From Mesobacillus jeotgali (GTDB lineage: Bacteria; Bacillota; Bacilli; Bacillales; Cytobacillaceae), in the NCBI RefSeq assembly GCF_031759225.1, contig NZ_CP134494.1, positions 2,478,501 to 2,542,500 on the forward strand: a stretch of 64,000 nucleotides of DNA. Reading direction: 5' to 3'. Below, piece after piece: positions 43,587 to 52,030 of this stretch; within the stretch, counting starts at the first letter, position 1; each line of letters begins with the position of its first letter. The position numbers and the translations under genes are program-made. The notes under the pieces were generated by a model that did not search any database, was not told the origin of the DNA, and saw only the letters and a program-made list of their open reading frames with translations.

Positions 43587-44003
43587 ATGCCAGAATGGAT
43601 TGTGATTTTTTACCCAATTAATTTCTTATCTGCATATGTACTATATATTTTTCTCTACAATCGCAGGAAGCGAATAGGCTATCATTTAGGAATGAACATA
43701 ACCATGGTCGCCAGTGGCGGTTTGGCTCTTGGAACCGGGATAATCTTTATCAGCCTATATCCTTTTTATTTTTTGGAAGCGACATTATTATCAGTGATTA
43801 TTGGTTGTCTTTCAGGCGTCTTGTTTGGGAAACTCTTTGACTATCAAACATTATTGACTGGATTTATCACTGGATTGATGATGGGAATCATGGCGCCTAT
43901 GGTAGGGGCTGCGGCATTGGAAGGTGTTATGTTCTTAATCATGATCGAGGCTTTCATTATCAGCTGTTTTTGCTTAGCTGCCTCCTCAGCCTACAAAACC
44001 TGA
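43587..44003 (+). CDS. Small membrane protein divergent from mnx (paralogue 1)
   Basis: Not recognised. 138 residues with four hydrophobic segments: a short N-terminal one, then ASGGLALGTGIIFISLYPFYF, SVIIGCLSGVLFGKLF and a Gly/Met-rich MMGIMAPMVGAAAL segment with a Met-rich face. The last segment ends CFCLAAS. GAGGTG is 8 nt before the ATG. It aligns well with the next gene, so the two are paralogues. Divergent position next to mnx and the Met/Cys content suggest metal traffic for the oxidase; this is inference. Confidence 0.7.
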   Translation: MPEWIVIFYPINFLSAYVLYIFLYNRRKRIGYHLGMNITMVASGGLALGTGIIFISLYPFYFLEATLLSVIIGCLSGVLFGKLFDYQTLLTGFITGLMMGIMAPMVGAAALEGVMFLIMIEAFIISCFCLAASSAYKT

Positions 44004-44032
44004 GTTGGTAAAATTGGGGGTGCGTCTATCGT

Positions 44033-44494
44033 ATGACCATATTATTGATATCCGTTACTTTCATCAATTTCATCATAGGATCATGGCTTTATTTTAAACT
44101 TCGAAGGTCGAAACTACTTTTTAGTGACAGATTCGGTTATTCAGCTTCCTATTTTACTAGCAGCATAGCGGGACTGGTTGCTTCGCTGAACCTTACACTA
44201 CTTTTCCCATCGCAATTTGAAATTGTCGGAGTGCTTAACATATTGCTTGGCATCACGATAGGTTATTTTTATGGCTCATTGTTGAATGAACAATCCTTGA
44301 TCGCAGGTATCTATAACGGCGGCATAAGTGCGATAATGGGAACCATGCTTGGGGCGGTAGTCAGAAAGCCGGCCATTTGCGGGCTGCCTGAAAATATCGT
44401 TTCTGAACAGGAAATGATGGTTTTCTTTACCCTTTTCAGCCTCTGTATTCAGGGGATAGCTGCCTTATTGCTTCTATTTTCATTCAAGGCTTGA
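44033..44494 (+). CDS. Small membrane protein divergent from mnx (paralogue 2)
   Basis: Not recognised. 153 residues, four hydrophobic segments. Segments 2 and 3 (SLNLTLLFPSQFEIVG, NILLGITIGYFYGSLLNEQSLI) and the glycine-rich GGISAIMGTMLGAVV line up with paralogue 1, followed by a loop with one Cys (PAICGLPENIVSEQEMM). GGGGGTG lies 11 nt before the ATG. It follows the first copy by 29 bp, so both are co-transcribed. Function unknown; see paralogue 1. Confidence 0.7.
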   Translation: MTILLISVTFINFIIGSWLYFKLRRSKLLFSDRFGYSASYFTSSIAGLVASLNLTLLFPSQFEIVGVLNILLGITIGYFYGSLLNEQSLIAGIYNGGISAIMGTMLGAVVRKPAICGLPENIVSEQEMMVFFTLFSLCIQGIAALLLLFSFKA

Positions 44495-44547
44495 AGTATT
44501 TAATAGACTTAGCTGCAACAGGGAAAATTGAAATTGGGCAGAAACAG

Positions 44548-44580
44548 ATAAAGCAGCCCGGATTATGCAGGCTGCTTTTG
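44548..44580. terminator. Shared terminator, membrane pair and nucleotidyltransferase
   Basis: AAAGCAGCC and GGCTGCTTT stem with an 11-nt loop, followed by TGCTTATTTT. Confidence 0.75.
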
Positions 44581-44581
44581 C

Positions 44582-45295
44582 TTATTTTATCGAAAAGCCG
44601 TCAAATAATCTTCCCCCGAAGGGTCCTAAAATCTGATCGGCCAATCCTGTGACTTTGTTTTTATTACCTGTGTTGTAATAATGGGAAAAGGCTTCTACAA
44701 ATTGTTGTGTGAATACAGGGTCAAAACGATTTAATTCCCTCACCACCCATTTTGACTTGCCGACCCATCGCTTGTTTGTCCTTAACACAAATTCTTGAAG
44801 CTGTTCAGCCAGCGTACCTGCAATGAAGATTTCCTCTGCTTTGTTATCAGACCCAATGAAATCATCAAGCGTATCGGTTATGAAATATCGTTTAAATTCA
44901 ATCTCCTTCTCGCTCCACTCCTCTGGTCCTATTTCAATCATTCTTTTTGCTTCTTCAATGATCCCTTGAAGAAAATCGCTTTCCTTGATAACCATTCCTT
45001 CCGCAACCATTCTCGGTAAACTTGGTCTCGCTCTTTTAATATCACTCTCGAAAAAAAGCTTATAAGAAACGAAATTATGGACAAACACCTCAATTGGCCA
45101 TCCATAGGCAATTAATGACTCTCTGTATGCTGCTGGAACAGTCTTATCGAATATCACGATATCCAAATCAGAGGTGTCCGTTGCTTCTCCCCTTGTGACA
45201 CTCCCAGCTAAAAGCGCTGCGTCGCAGTCAGGAAAATGTTCCTTAACGAACATTTCCGCTGTTACAAAAGGTGTTAACCTTGCTTTCTTGTTCAT
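44582..45295 (-). CDS. Nucleotidyltransferase-fold protein
   Basis: Pol-beta-like nucleotidyltransferase, 237 residues. The N-terminal motif LLAGSVTRGEATDTSDLDIVIF is split here as GSVTRGEATDTSDLDIV: GS, a helix turn, and the DxD metal pair. The C-terminal 130 residues are helical, as in aminoglycoside-adenylyltransferase-like and minimal-nucleotidyltransferase proteins. GGGGG is 7 nt before the ATG at 45295; the frame opens with TTG at 45301. Single gene. The substrate is unknown; resistance is possible but not supported by context. Confidence 0.83.
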   Translation of the reverse strand: MNKKARLTPFVTAEMFVKEHFPDCDAALLAGSVTRGEATDTSDLDIVIFDKTVPAAYRESLIAYGWPIEVFVHNFVSYKLFFESDIKRARPSLPRMVAEGMVIKESDFLQGIIEEAKRMIEIGPEEWSEKEIEFKRYFITDTLDDFIGSDNKAEEIFIAGTLAEQLQEFVLRTNKRWVGKSKWVVRELNRFDPVFTQQFVEAFSHYYNTGNKNKVTGLADQILGPFGGRLFDGFSIK

Positions 45296-45434
45296 ATGCA
45301 ATCCCCCAATTTTTTCTATATAAAGTCATTATTGATTATATAATACCTTTTGTCGACAAAATTGCGAATGTTTTATAAGACAACCGGAGTGGTATCCTAA
45401 ATTATAAAAATGTAGTTTTAGGAGGATATTACTT

Positions 45435-45944
45435 ATGTCGTTACAATTGAATAAATGGCTCATTCCTGCCAGTTTGGCAATCGTGCTCATCACTGGCTGC
45501 AAAAGTAATGAAGCAGAACAAGGGGTGAAAGAAATAGAGGAAGAAACAAAGAATGCAGCTGAAGAGACAGAAGAGAAATCAAAGGAGGCAGTCGAGAAAG
45601 TAAAAGCAGAGGCACCCGGAATTATCCAGAACATGAAAGATACGTATAAAGAAAGCGAACAAGAAGTGAAAGACAATACACTTCAGGCCGGCGATATGGC
45701 AACAGTTAAAAAGGATGCCTACCTCGCACTCACACCCGAGGCATATGACGAGCTCTATCAATTAATTGAAATCAATGATATAGAAGGTGTAGACAAGATC
45801 GTACAGGATCATAAAGTGGAGGAAATCAAGCAAGGCAGTGAAGCCGAAATCCTGGAAAGAGATATTAGACGAACAAAAGTGAAACTGAAAGATTCCGGAG
45901 AAGAAGGATACCTCCCTACTACAATGCTTGAACCTGTGGAATAA
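45435..45944 (+). CDS. Lipoprotein with acidic coiled coil
   Basis: A 169-residue exported lipoprotein. The signal sequence ends in a lipobox LITGC with the acylated Cys22. Then follow about 55 residues of Glu/Lys/Ala heptads (EIEEETKNAAEETEEKSK), and a C-terminal domain of about 85 residues with strands (GDMATVKKDAYLAL, KVKLKDSGEEGYLPTTML) like a small SH3-type fold. AGGAGG is 9 nt before the ATG. Single gene; function unknown. The terminator is not obvious, and the 52-bp repeats start right after the stop. Confidence 0.8.
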   Translation: MSLQLNKWLIPASLAIVLITGCKSNEAEQGVKEIEEETKNAAEETEEKSKEAVEKVKAEAPGIIQNMKDTYKESEQEVKDNTLQAGDMATVKKDAYLALTPEAYDELYQLIEINDIEGVDKIVQDHKVEEIKQGSEAEILERDIRRTKVKLKDSGEEGYLPTTMLEPVE

Positions 45945-45960
45945 TAAAATTTGGCTTCCA

Positions 45961-46333
45961 TTCACCTTATGATGACATATTTTCGGATGTGACTGCAGAA
46001 ATGCAGCACCCATCGACCATATGAAGACACTTTATCGGGCGAGAACTGAAAAATGGAGCATCCATTGACCTAATGGAGACACTTTATCGGGTGTGATCGG
46101 AAAAATGCGGCACCCATCGACCTTATGGAGACACTTTATCGGGTGTGATCGGAAAAATGCGGCACCCATTGGCCTTATGGAGACACTTTATCGGGTGTGA
46201 TCGGAAAAATGCGGCACCCATCCGCCTTATGGAGACACTTTATCGGGCGAGAACTGAAAAATGGAGCATCCATTGGCCTTATGGAGACACTTTATCGGGC
46301 GAGAACTGAAAAATGGAGCATCCATTGGTCTAA
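45961..46333 (+). repeat. 52-bp tandem repeat array (about 7 units)
   Basis: The core GACACTTTATCGGG recurs at 46026, 46078, 46130, 46182, 46234 and 46286, exactly 52 bp apart, with a degenerate unit at 45974. Two versions alternate: GGGTGTGATCGGAAAAATGC (three central units) and GGGCGAGAACTGAAAAATGG (units 1, 5 and 6). Each unit boundary has a TCCAT/ATGGA or CCCAT/ATGG inverted pair. The array lies between convergent genes and does not encode a conserved frame. It is a minisatellite of unknown function. Confidence 0.92.
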
Positions 46334-46410
46334 CCGGCCAATAAAATGTGGCAATGGATATTCAAATTTCTATTGAGTATCTTGCATTCGATAAGATAAT
46401 TCATAAAAAT

Positions 46411-46466
46411 AAAGGCGACTCAAAAGGCTGTATTTATTCGACCTCTTGAGTCAGCCTCTTTTTTTG
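46411..46466. terminator. Terminator before the thioesterase gene end
   Basis: AAGGCGACTCAAAAGG and CCTCTTGAGTCAGCCT pair imperfectly with a loop of about 13 nt. TCTTTTTTTG follows on the plus strand. Confidence 0.6.
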
Positions 46467-46468
46467 TC

Positions 46469-46951
46469 CTAATTGGATGTAAATGTATCCGGCATCACAA
46501 CTGCGATGACTTCTCCTTTAGCACACAGTGTCTGACCAGCATATACTTCTGTTTCAACCCGATATTTTTTTGGATGGATCTCATGCACAGTACCTATGGC
46601 TTTTAATGCTGTTCCTTGAGGTGTCGGCTTCATGAAATCGACATGCAAGGATGCCGTTACAAATCTTGGCGGTTCGGCCCCGTCTCCAGGTTCAAATCCA
46701 TTTTTACGATGAAGGTATAATGCAGCTGAACCAGTACCATGGCAATCCACAAAAGAGCCAATCACCCCACCATATACGAATCCTGGCAATGCCATATGTT
46801 CTTTTTTGGGATTGTAGATCGATACAGTTTTCTCTCCATCCCAGCCTGTCCGGAAATGGTGACCGTGCTCATTCATCCTTCCGCATCCGTAACACCACGC
46901 AAAATCCTCCGGGTATTCATCCTGGATGGCCTTCAATACTTTTTCTTCCAT
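46469..46951 (-). CDS. Hotdog-fold thioesterase, PaaI type
   Basis: Acyl-CoA thioesterase-like protein, 160 residues, single hotdog domain. GFVYGGVIGSFVDCHGTGSA contains the catalytic-loop G-G-x(5-6)-D pattern, here split as YGGVIGSFVDCHG, and the strand VTASLHVDFMKPTP follows. An N-terminal CYGCGRMNEHGHHFR segment adds two Cys and several His, a feature of one PaaI subgroup that may bind metal. GGGGGAG is 5 nt before the ATG. Substrate unknown. Confidence 0.82.
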   Translation of the reverse strand: MEEKVLKAIQDEYPEDFAWCYGCGRMNEHGHHFRTGWDGEKTVSIYNPKKEHMALPGFVYGGVIGSFVDCHGTGSAALYLHRKNGFEPGDGAEPPRFVTASLHVDFMKPTPQGTALKAIGTVHEIHPKKYRVETEVYAGQTLCAKGEVIAVVMPDTFTSN

Positions 46952-47128
46952 TGCGACTCCCCCTTGTCAATCCGTTATCTATATAAGTTTCTTCGAATAG
47001 TGTTTGAATTCCTTTAAAATTAATCGAATTACATCATTGCGAAAACAAATTGCTCTATTAGGGCAACACATTTTTATTTAAAACAGCCAAATGATAAGAT
47101 TGATGTAAAATATTCTAGGAGTGATGGA

Positions 47129-48046
47129 ATGAAGTACAGACGTTTAGGAAAAACAAACCTTGATATATCTGTGGTCGGAATCGGAACATGGCAATATGGC
47201 GGTGAGTGGGGCAAGAATTTCAAACAATATGAAGTTGATGCCATCCTGGAAAAAGCAAAAGAAGAAGGAATCAACTTCCTCGATACAGCAGAATGTTATG
47301 GGGATCACTTATCGGAAAGTCTCATTGGGGATTACTTGAGCCGCAGCAAGCGCGAGGACTGGATTGTGGCAACAAAATTCGGACATCATTTCCATGGTAA
47401 TTTCGAAAGGACCCGGCACTGGAGTGTAAATGAAGTAATAAAGCAGCTTGATTCTTCACTTAAAGCTCTAAAAACAGATTACATAGATTTGTATCAGGCT
47501 CACTCATGTACAGACGAAGAATTCAACAATGACGAACTATGGACAATGCTTGATAAGCAACTGGAAAAAGGAAAAATCCGCAGCCTCGGAATATCACTGC
47601 GATCGAATGAAGAAAGCTACCAAACGGATCATGCTTCTGACGTAAAAGCAGGTGCCATCCAGGTCGTCTATAACCGCCTTGACAGGAAGCCGGAAGAACA
47701 GATCTTCCCTTCTAGCCAAAATCAAAATCTGGGGGTACTTGCCAGGGTTCCGCTGGCAAGTGGATATTTAAGCGGAAAATACAAACCAGGTGCGACCTTC
47801 AACTCTGATGATGTCCGCTCAAAACATAACAGCGAAGAAACAGCAATCCTACTCAAGCAGGTGGAAGAGATCCAACAAAACGAGGTCCCTGAAGGTGTTC
47901 CAATGGCCACTTGGGCATTATCCTGGGTCTTGAAACACCCTGCAGTAACTGCCGTCATTCCAGGCTGCAAGTCACCAGAACAGGTGGAGCTAAACGCTAA
48001 AGCAGCGCAGCTAGCCGACGATAGCCATCCTCAGAGTGTAAAATAA
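47129..48046 (+). CDS. Aldo/keto reductase
   Basis: NADPH-dependent oxidoreductase with a TIM barrel, 305 residues. Catalytic tetrad visible: Asp and Tyr in FLDTAECYGDHLSE, Lys in VATKFG, and His in YQAHSC. The cofactor-binding C-terminus reads AVIPGCKSPEQVELNAKA. Resembles IolS/YqkF-type reductases. Ribosome-binding site AGGAGTG about 6 nt before the ATG. Single gene with terminator. Substrate unknown. Confidence 0.9.
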   Translation: MKYRRLGKTNLDISVVGIGTWQYGGEWGKNFKQYEVDAILEKAKEEGINFLDTAECYGDHLSESLIGDYLSRSKREDWIVATKFGHHFHGNFERTRHWSVNEVIKQLDSSLKALKTDYIDLYQAHSCTDEEFNNDELWTMLDKQLEKGKIRSLGISLRSNEESYQTDHASDVKAGAIQVVYNRLDRKPEEQIFPSSQNQNLGVLARVPLASGYLSGKYKPGATFNSDDVRSKHNSEETAILLKQVEEIQQNEVPEGVPMATWALSWVLKHPAVTAVIPGCKSPEQVELNAKAAQLADDSHPQSVK

Positions 48047-48054
48047 TCGGATTT

Positions 48055-48084
48055 TGCCCCGGCATATTGCTGGGGCTTCTTTAT
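48055..48084 (+). terminator. Terminator of the aldo/keto reductase gene
   Basis: GCCCCGGC/GCTGGGGC with a 5-nt loop, followed by TTCTTTATTT. Confidence 0.8.
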
Positions 48085-48091
48085 TTAATAA

Positions 48092-48712
48092 TTACTTATA
48101 AGATTTCACTCTATAGACTAAGAACCTTTCATTCGGGTTATTTTCTGGTAAGTTCACTTCAAAGACTAATTCAAATGGTGTTTGCTTCTCCAAATAAAAG
48201 ATATAGTCCTCAGATGGATAATATAGAATCAAATCGATTTCCCTTTGATATTGCTCAAAAGAGATAAGGATATTTTTTACCACTTTCATCAAGATTTGAA
48301 CCGTAAAAGGATTAAAGAAATAAAACTTATTTTCATAAGGTGAAATTTCATATTCTTCCGCCAAAACGCAAAAAAAATGTATTCTATCCGCTCTGTTTCG
48401 ATAGTTCTTTAAGTAATTCTGTTTGTTTCCGAGGGCTTCCATGTAGAATGCTTCATTCATTTCGATTCCGGCAACATGGCTATTGAAAAGATCATTCAGG
48501 TAAAAATTGAGCCTTCCTTTCCCACAGCCAAAGTCGACTACATGGTCATCCCGGGTTACTTTATATTCATTGAAAAACTTCTCAAGCGCACTATACGGTG
48601 TGGGTTCATACCGATGGTAATGCAATGAAGTCATGAATCCTTTTTGGTCACCTGTTGTTTTTACATTCAGCCATTTATCCCATTGTTGATCATTCATTAG
48701 CTTAAGCCCCAT
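48092..48712 (-). CDS. SAM-dependent methyltransferase
   Basis: Class I methyltransferase, 206 residues. SAM motif I reads VVDFGCGKGRLNFYL and the acidic residue of motif II is in AGIEMNEAF. FYFFNPFTVQ matches an N/D-P-P-F-like post-motif IV. A second ATG at 48697 (MNDQQWDKWL) has a slightly better upstream GGGG, so the true start is uncertain. Substrate unknown; a single gene converging on the reductase. Confidence 0.8.
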   Translation of the reverse strand: MGLKLMNDQQWDKWLNVKTTGDQKGFMTSLHYHRYEPTPYSALEKFFNEYKVTRDDHVVDFGCGKGRLNFYLNDLFNSHVAGIEMNEAFYMEALGNKQNYLKNYRNRADRIHFFCVLAEEYEISPYENKFYFFNPFTVQILMKVVKNILISFEQYQREIDLILYYPSEDYIFYLEKQTPFELVFEVNLPENNPNERFLVYRVKSYK

Positions 48713-48782
48713 TCTTAATACATCCGTTTAAAAACTATATCCCAATTTTTAAGAAGCTGCCTGTCACCAAAAACCGGTTAAA

Positions 48783-49151
48783 TTATAGATCTTTGTTTTT
48801 CCGACATCTAACTTCCTGCATCTTTTCATAAAAGCTTTCTTCCAAATCTATATCAAAGTAGTTATAAAATTTCAATAGATACGCGAGGCAATCAGCCAGC
48901 TCTTTGCCCATATCCTGTTTGATGCTCTCTTTCGCAGCGGCGAACGCCTCTTCTTCCCCCAATCCCTCCATCACCTTCATTTGTGTGAGATTAAAAGCGT
49001 TCCTCAACTCCTCCGCTACTTCCGCTACTTCAGTAGTCAGAAGTAAATAGTTATTCAACAATGACTCTCTGCTCTTAGTATAGCTTTCTTTATTGATTTC
49101 CCAGCCCATTTCTTTTTGATAATCTTTTGTATATGCCTGTAACTCTTTCAT
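48783..49151 (-). CDS. MazG-like nucleotide pyrophosphohydrolase
   Basis: Helical all-alpha NTP pyrophosphatase-type protein, 122 residues. The metal-binding pattern is visible as TTEVAEVAEELR (ExxE) and KELADCLAYLLKF (ExxxD). Such proteins cleave non-standard or excess NTPs to NMP and pyrophosphate. AAGAGGTG lies 5 nt before the ATG at 49151, while the frame is open to 49196. Substrate unknown. Confidence 0.82.
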   Translation of the reverse strand: MKELQAYTKDYQKEMGWEINKESYTKSRESLLNNYLLLTTEVAEVAEELRNAFNLTQMKVMEGLGEEEAFAAAKESIKQDMGKELADCLAYLLKFYNYFDIDLEESFYEKMQEVRCRKNKDL

Positions 49152-49261
49152 TTCCGCACCTCTTTCGGTAAAATTATCCTGTTGTGATTTCGGCATTCAT
49201 AAAACATTTTAACTTATATATTTCAACATAACTATTATCATGAGGGGAATTGGGGCAAAGG

Positions 49262-50593
49262 ATGTTATCGGGAAAAATGAAAAGAAATAGAGCAGTAGTG
49301 GCGGGCGGAAGCATTGCAGGCAAGCTTGCTGCAAGGGCCTTGTCAGAGTATTTCAATGAAGTGATAATAATAGAAAAAGATAAAGATGCTGATTCTATCA
49401 CCAACAGGAAAGGCGTTCCGCAGAGTGTCCATGGTCATGTTCTGCTAAAAAGTGGTGAAGAGATCCTAGAGGAGTTTTTCCCTGGAATCATTCAGGAATT
49501 ATCCCAAAAAGGAGCGAGGAAATCTGACTTTGCGGGAGATCTCCTTTGGTCACATCACGGCAGCCAAAAGGTCCGCTTTGATTCTAACGTGTTCATTAGC
49601 CAGCAAAGCCGCCCATTACTTGAGAAGCAGATACAGAAAAGGCTGGAAAAGGTATCGAATATTCATTTTCGATTCGGCTGCATAGTGAAGAATATATTAA
49701 TGGATAAAAATGAAGTTAAACGGGTTGTTTTTGAGGATGAAGAGGGCTTGATTACGGAACTATCAACAGACTTAATAATCGATGCATCAGGGGCTGCCGC
49801 TCTCCATAACCAATGGCTGAGGGGCTTAGGATTTGGAGTTCCTCCTAAAACAGAAGTTAAGGTGAATTTATTTTATGCCAGTATGGTGTATAAAGGATTC
49901 TCTCCTGGATCAATTGATTGGCATAGTCTTCTCGCTTATCCTAATCCTCCGGAGATTGATCGCGGCGGAACGATTTCCCCTATTGAAGGGAATCGAATGC
50001 TGGTAACCCTGATCGGCTATGGGACGAAAAATATCCCTAATGATTTAGACAGTTTTATGCAGTATGCAAAGACACTTAAACAACCTGATTTTTATAAAGT
50101 GATAAAAAATGAAATACCTTGCTCTGAGGATATAGAGGTCTATCGTTTCCCTGCCCTTCGCCGTTACCATTTTGAGAAGCTTAAGGATTTTCCTTCAGGC
50201 CTGCTCGTGTTAGGTGATGCTGCTTGCCGGATTGATCCTGTTTTCGCACAGGGAATGAGCCTTGCTGCAATGGAAGCTAAGGCTTTGAAGGAGCTATTAA
50301 TGATGCAGACAACCAAGAAACGGTTAACAAAAAGCTACTATGAAAAAGTCGGGAAAATCCTTGAAATTCCTTGGCTGATTGCCTTAACAGAAGACTTTCG
50401 TTTTCGAACGACCAGCGGAAGAAAACCAATAGGTCTGCCTATTTTGCAATGGTTTGTAAAGAAAGTCGTGGCAGCTAGCGCTTATAATGAAGATGTATAC
50501 ACTCAGTTCATCCAGGTACTGCATCTGAAAAAGCATCCAGTCACCCTTGCTAACCCCTATATTCTAGCTAAAGTGTTTAAAGATTCTAAGTAA
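49262..50593 (+). CDS. FAD-dependent oxidoreductase, geranylgeranyl-reductase/halogenase type
   Basis: A 443-residue flavoprotein of the p-hydroxybenzoate-hydroxylase fold. The N-terminal dinucleotide motif is AVVAGGSIAGKLAARAL (G-G-S-I-A-G), and IIEKDK ends the second strand. The second FAD contact LVLGDAACRIDPVFAQGMSLA is family-typical, visible as GDAACRIDPVFAQG. ATG at 49262 has GGGG 6 nt upstream; a TTG at 49250 also opens the frame. No polyketide or terpene genes lie nearby, so the substrate is unknown. Confidence 0.82.
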   Translation: MLSGKMKRNRAVVAGGSIAGKLAARALSEYFNEVIIIEKDKDADSITNRKGVPQSVHGHVLLKSGEEILEEFFPGIIQELSQKGARKSDFAGDLLWSHHGSQKVRFDSNVFISQQSRPLLEKQIQKRLEKVSNIHFRFGCIVKNILMDKNEVKRVVFEDEEGLITELSTDLIIDASGAAALHNQWLRGLGFGVPPKTEVKVNLFYASMVYKGFSPGSIDWHSLLAYPNPPEIDRGGTISPIEGNRMLVTLIGYGTKNIPNDLDSFMQYAKTLKQPDFYKVIKNEIPCSEDIEVYRFPALRRYHFEKLKDFPSGLLVLGDAACRIDPVFAQGMSLAAMEAKALKELLMMQTTKKRLTKSYYEKVGKILEIPWLIALTEDFRFRTTSGRKPIGLPILQWFVKKVVAASAYNEDVYTQFIQVLHLKKHPVTLANPYILAKVFKDSK

Positions 50594-50600
50594 ACTAAAT

Positions 50601-50632
50601 TGCCCCCGACTATCAGATAATCGGGGGCCCTC
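50601..50632 (+). terminator. Hairpin after the FAD oxidoreductase gene
   Basis: GCCCCCGA..TAT and ATA..TCGGGGGC form a strong stem; the T tract is poor (CCCTCCTT). Confidence 0.5.
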
Positions 50633-50812
50633 CTTGCCATTATTTTATAATGAGTCTTCAATAATTCTGAAAGTTTTTAAAAATTGAAGTATTTCCCAAT
50701 CCCTTTTTGTCCTTTTACCTCCAAAAGTATGTTACCATTTGGGAATAAGCAAAATTCGCCAGGGCTATTCGACTTTTCTTAGTCACCCCTTTTTTTCGGA
50801 AGGAGAGAAGAA

Positions 50813-51178
50813 ATGGAGAAAATTAGTGTTTTCCTGGATGACTACCGCAAACCACCTGAGGGCTATGTTTTGGCAGAAACGATTGATGAATGCCTCTATC
50901 TGCTGAAAAACTTCGACATCGACCATCTTTCACTGGATCATGATCTAACCAGCCATGTGAGAAATGGCTTAATGCTTGTAGAAATAATGATTCAAAAGCA
51001 ATTGTATGCCAATCGAATTACAATCCACTCGGCAAACTCAGCGGGCGGTAAAGCAATGTATAATTGTTTCAAACAAGCCCAACATGACTACCTTATGCCT
51101 CAGTCGATAAATATTAACTTGCGCCCCATGCCCCTGAATCCCTTTATTTCACGAATGTTGTCCATTTATAAAAAATAA
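50813..51178 (+). CDS. Cyclic-phosphate-processing receiver-like (cREC) domain protein
   Basis: A 121-residue receiver-like protein of the group proposed to process cyclic phosphates or signals. Characteristic pieces are VFLDDYRKPPEGY at 6-18, DHLSLDHDLTSH with three Asp/His metal ligands, and ITIHSANSAGGKAM. The canonical response-regulator phospho-Asp is replaced by the LDHDL set. GGAGAGAAG precedes the ATG. Single gene. The biochemical role is not established. Confidence 0.8.
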   Translation: MEKISVFLDDYRKPPEGYVLAETIDECLYLLKNFDIDHLSLDHDLTSHVRNGLMLVEIMIQKQLYANRITIHSANSAGGKAMYNCFKQAQHDYLMPQSININLRPMPLNPFISRMLSIYKK

Positions 51179-51214
51179 ATATTCTATTAGCAAGTTTTGA
51201 ATGTGTGATATTGC

Positions 51215-51256
51215 AAAAAGGAAGAGCAATGTTCTCACACATTGCTCTTCCTTTTT
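51215..51256. terminator. Shared terminator of cREC gene and mhqD
   Basis: A perfect 18-bp stem beginning AAAAAGGAAGAGCAATGT with a 6-nt loop and T runs on both strands. Confidence 0.92.
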
Positions 51257-51861
51257 TAAAATCTGCGTGCATACCATTCTCGTGCAGCTTCAACCTCACT
51301 TAGGGTCAATTGATGCCCGCTGTTCTCCCAATGCATTTCTACATGAGCATTGGCTTTAAGCAATAGAGATTTCAACTCCTCTGACTCTGATGCTGGACAA
51401 ATCGGGTCGTTCTTCCCGGCAGCTAAGAACACCTCTGTACCTGAGAGTTCAGGAAGTTCAATGCCTCTTCTTGGAACCATTGGATGGTGGAGGATTGCTC
51501 CCTTAAGGGCATTCTTATAATGAAAAAGTAAGCTAGCGGCGATATTGGCTCCATTTGAATAACCAACTGCAACAATGTTACCCCTGTCAAGGTCATATTT
51601 TTCCGAAGCTTCATCCAAAAAATCATGAAGTTCCTGAGTACGGAAAATTAAGTCATTTTCATCGAAAACACCCTCAGCAAGCCGTCTGAAAAAACGAGGC
51701 ATTCCATTTTCAAGGATATTCCCACGAACACTTAATACAGTTGCTTCCGGGTCAATCATATTCGCCAATGGAAGAAGATCGTTTTCATTTCCCCCAGTGC
51801 CATGCAGCAACAATAAAGATGGTTTAGATGAATCCGTTCCTTTTTTAATAATATGTTTCAT
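51256..51861 (-). CDS. mhqD: Quinone-responsive alpha/beta hydrolase MhqD
   Basis: Carboxylesterase/phospholipase-type hydrolase of the MhqR regulon, involved in tolerance to quinones and catechols. The 201 residues show the oxyanion region LLLHGTGGNENDLLP, nucleophile Ser in GYSNGANIA, Asp in GKNDPICP and His in SGHQLT. AAGGAG lies 7 nt before the ATG. An MhqR-type palindrome sits 46 bp upstream, which supports the name. MhqE and MhqR genes are not seen nearby. Confidence 0.87.
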   Translation of the reverse strand: MKHIIKKGTDSSKPSLLLLHGTGGNENDLLPLANMIDPEATVLSVRGNILENGMPRFFRRLAEGVFDENDLIFRTQELHDFLDEASEKYDLDRGNIVAVGYSNGANIAASLLFHYKNALKGAILHHPMVPRRGIELPELSGTEVFLAAGKNDPICPASESEELKSLLLKANAHVEMHWENSGHQLTLSEVEAAREWYARRF

Positions 51862-51906
51862 TTCAAGTCTCCTTACTTTTCAAAGTTACCTTCAGCACCT
51901 TGTATA

Positions 51907-51924
51907 TATCTCGAATTCAAGATA
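51907..51924. promoter_or_regulatory. MhqR operator
   Basis: TATCTCGAATTCAAGATA is a palindrome with one mismatched pair and matches the B. subtilis MhqR box (TATCTCGAATTCGAGATA as recalled) in 17 of 18 positions. It lies just upstream of mhqD. Confidence 0.85.
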
Positions 51925-52030
51925 ATTGTATTAATTAAAGGCCTTTCTGTCAAGGAAGCGCATGATGAAGAATCGTGAAACCAACAAATTTGTTTTTCCT
52001 ATACAAAATATAATCGCAGTAGCTGCAATC

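Noticed and set aside
45961..46333. CRISPR-like regular repeats
   Set aside because: The repeats are contiguous 52-bp units without unique spacers, and no cas genes are present, so this is a tandem minisatellite.
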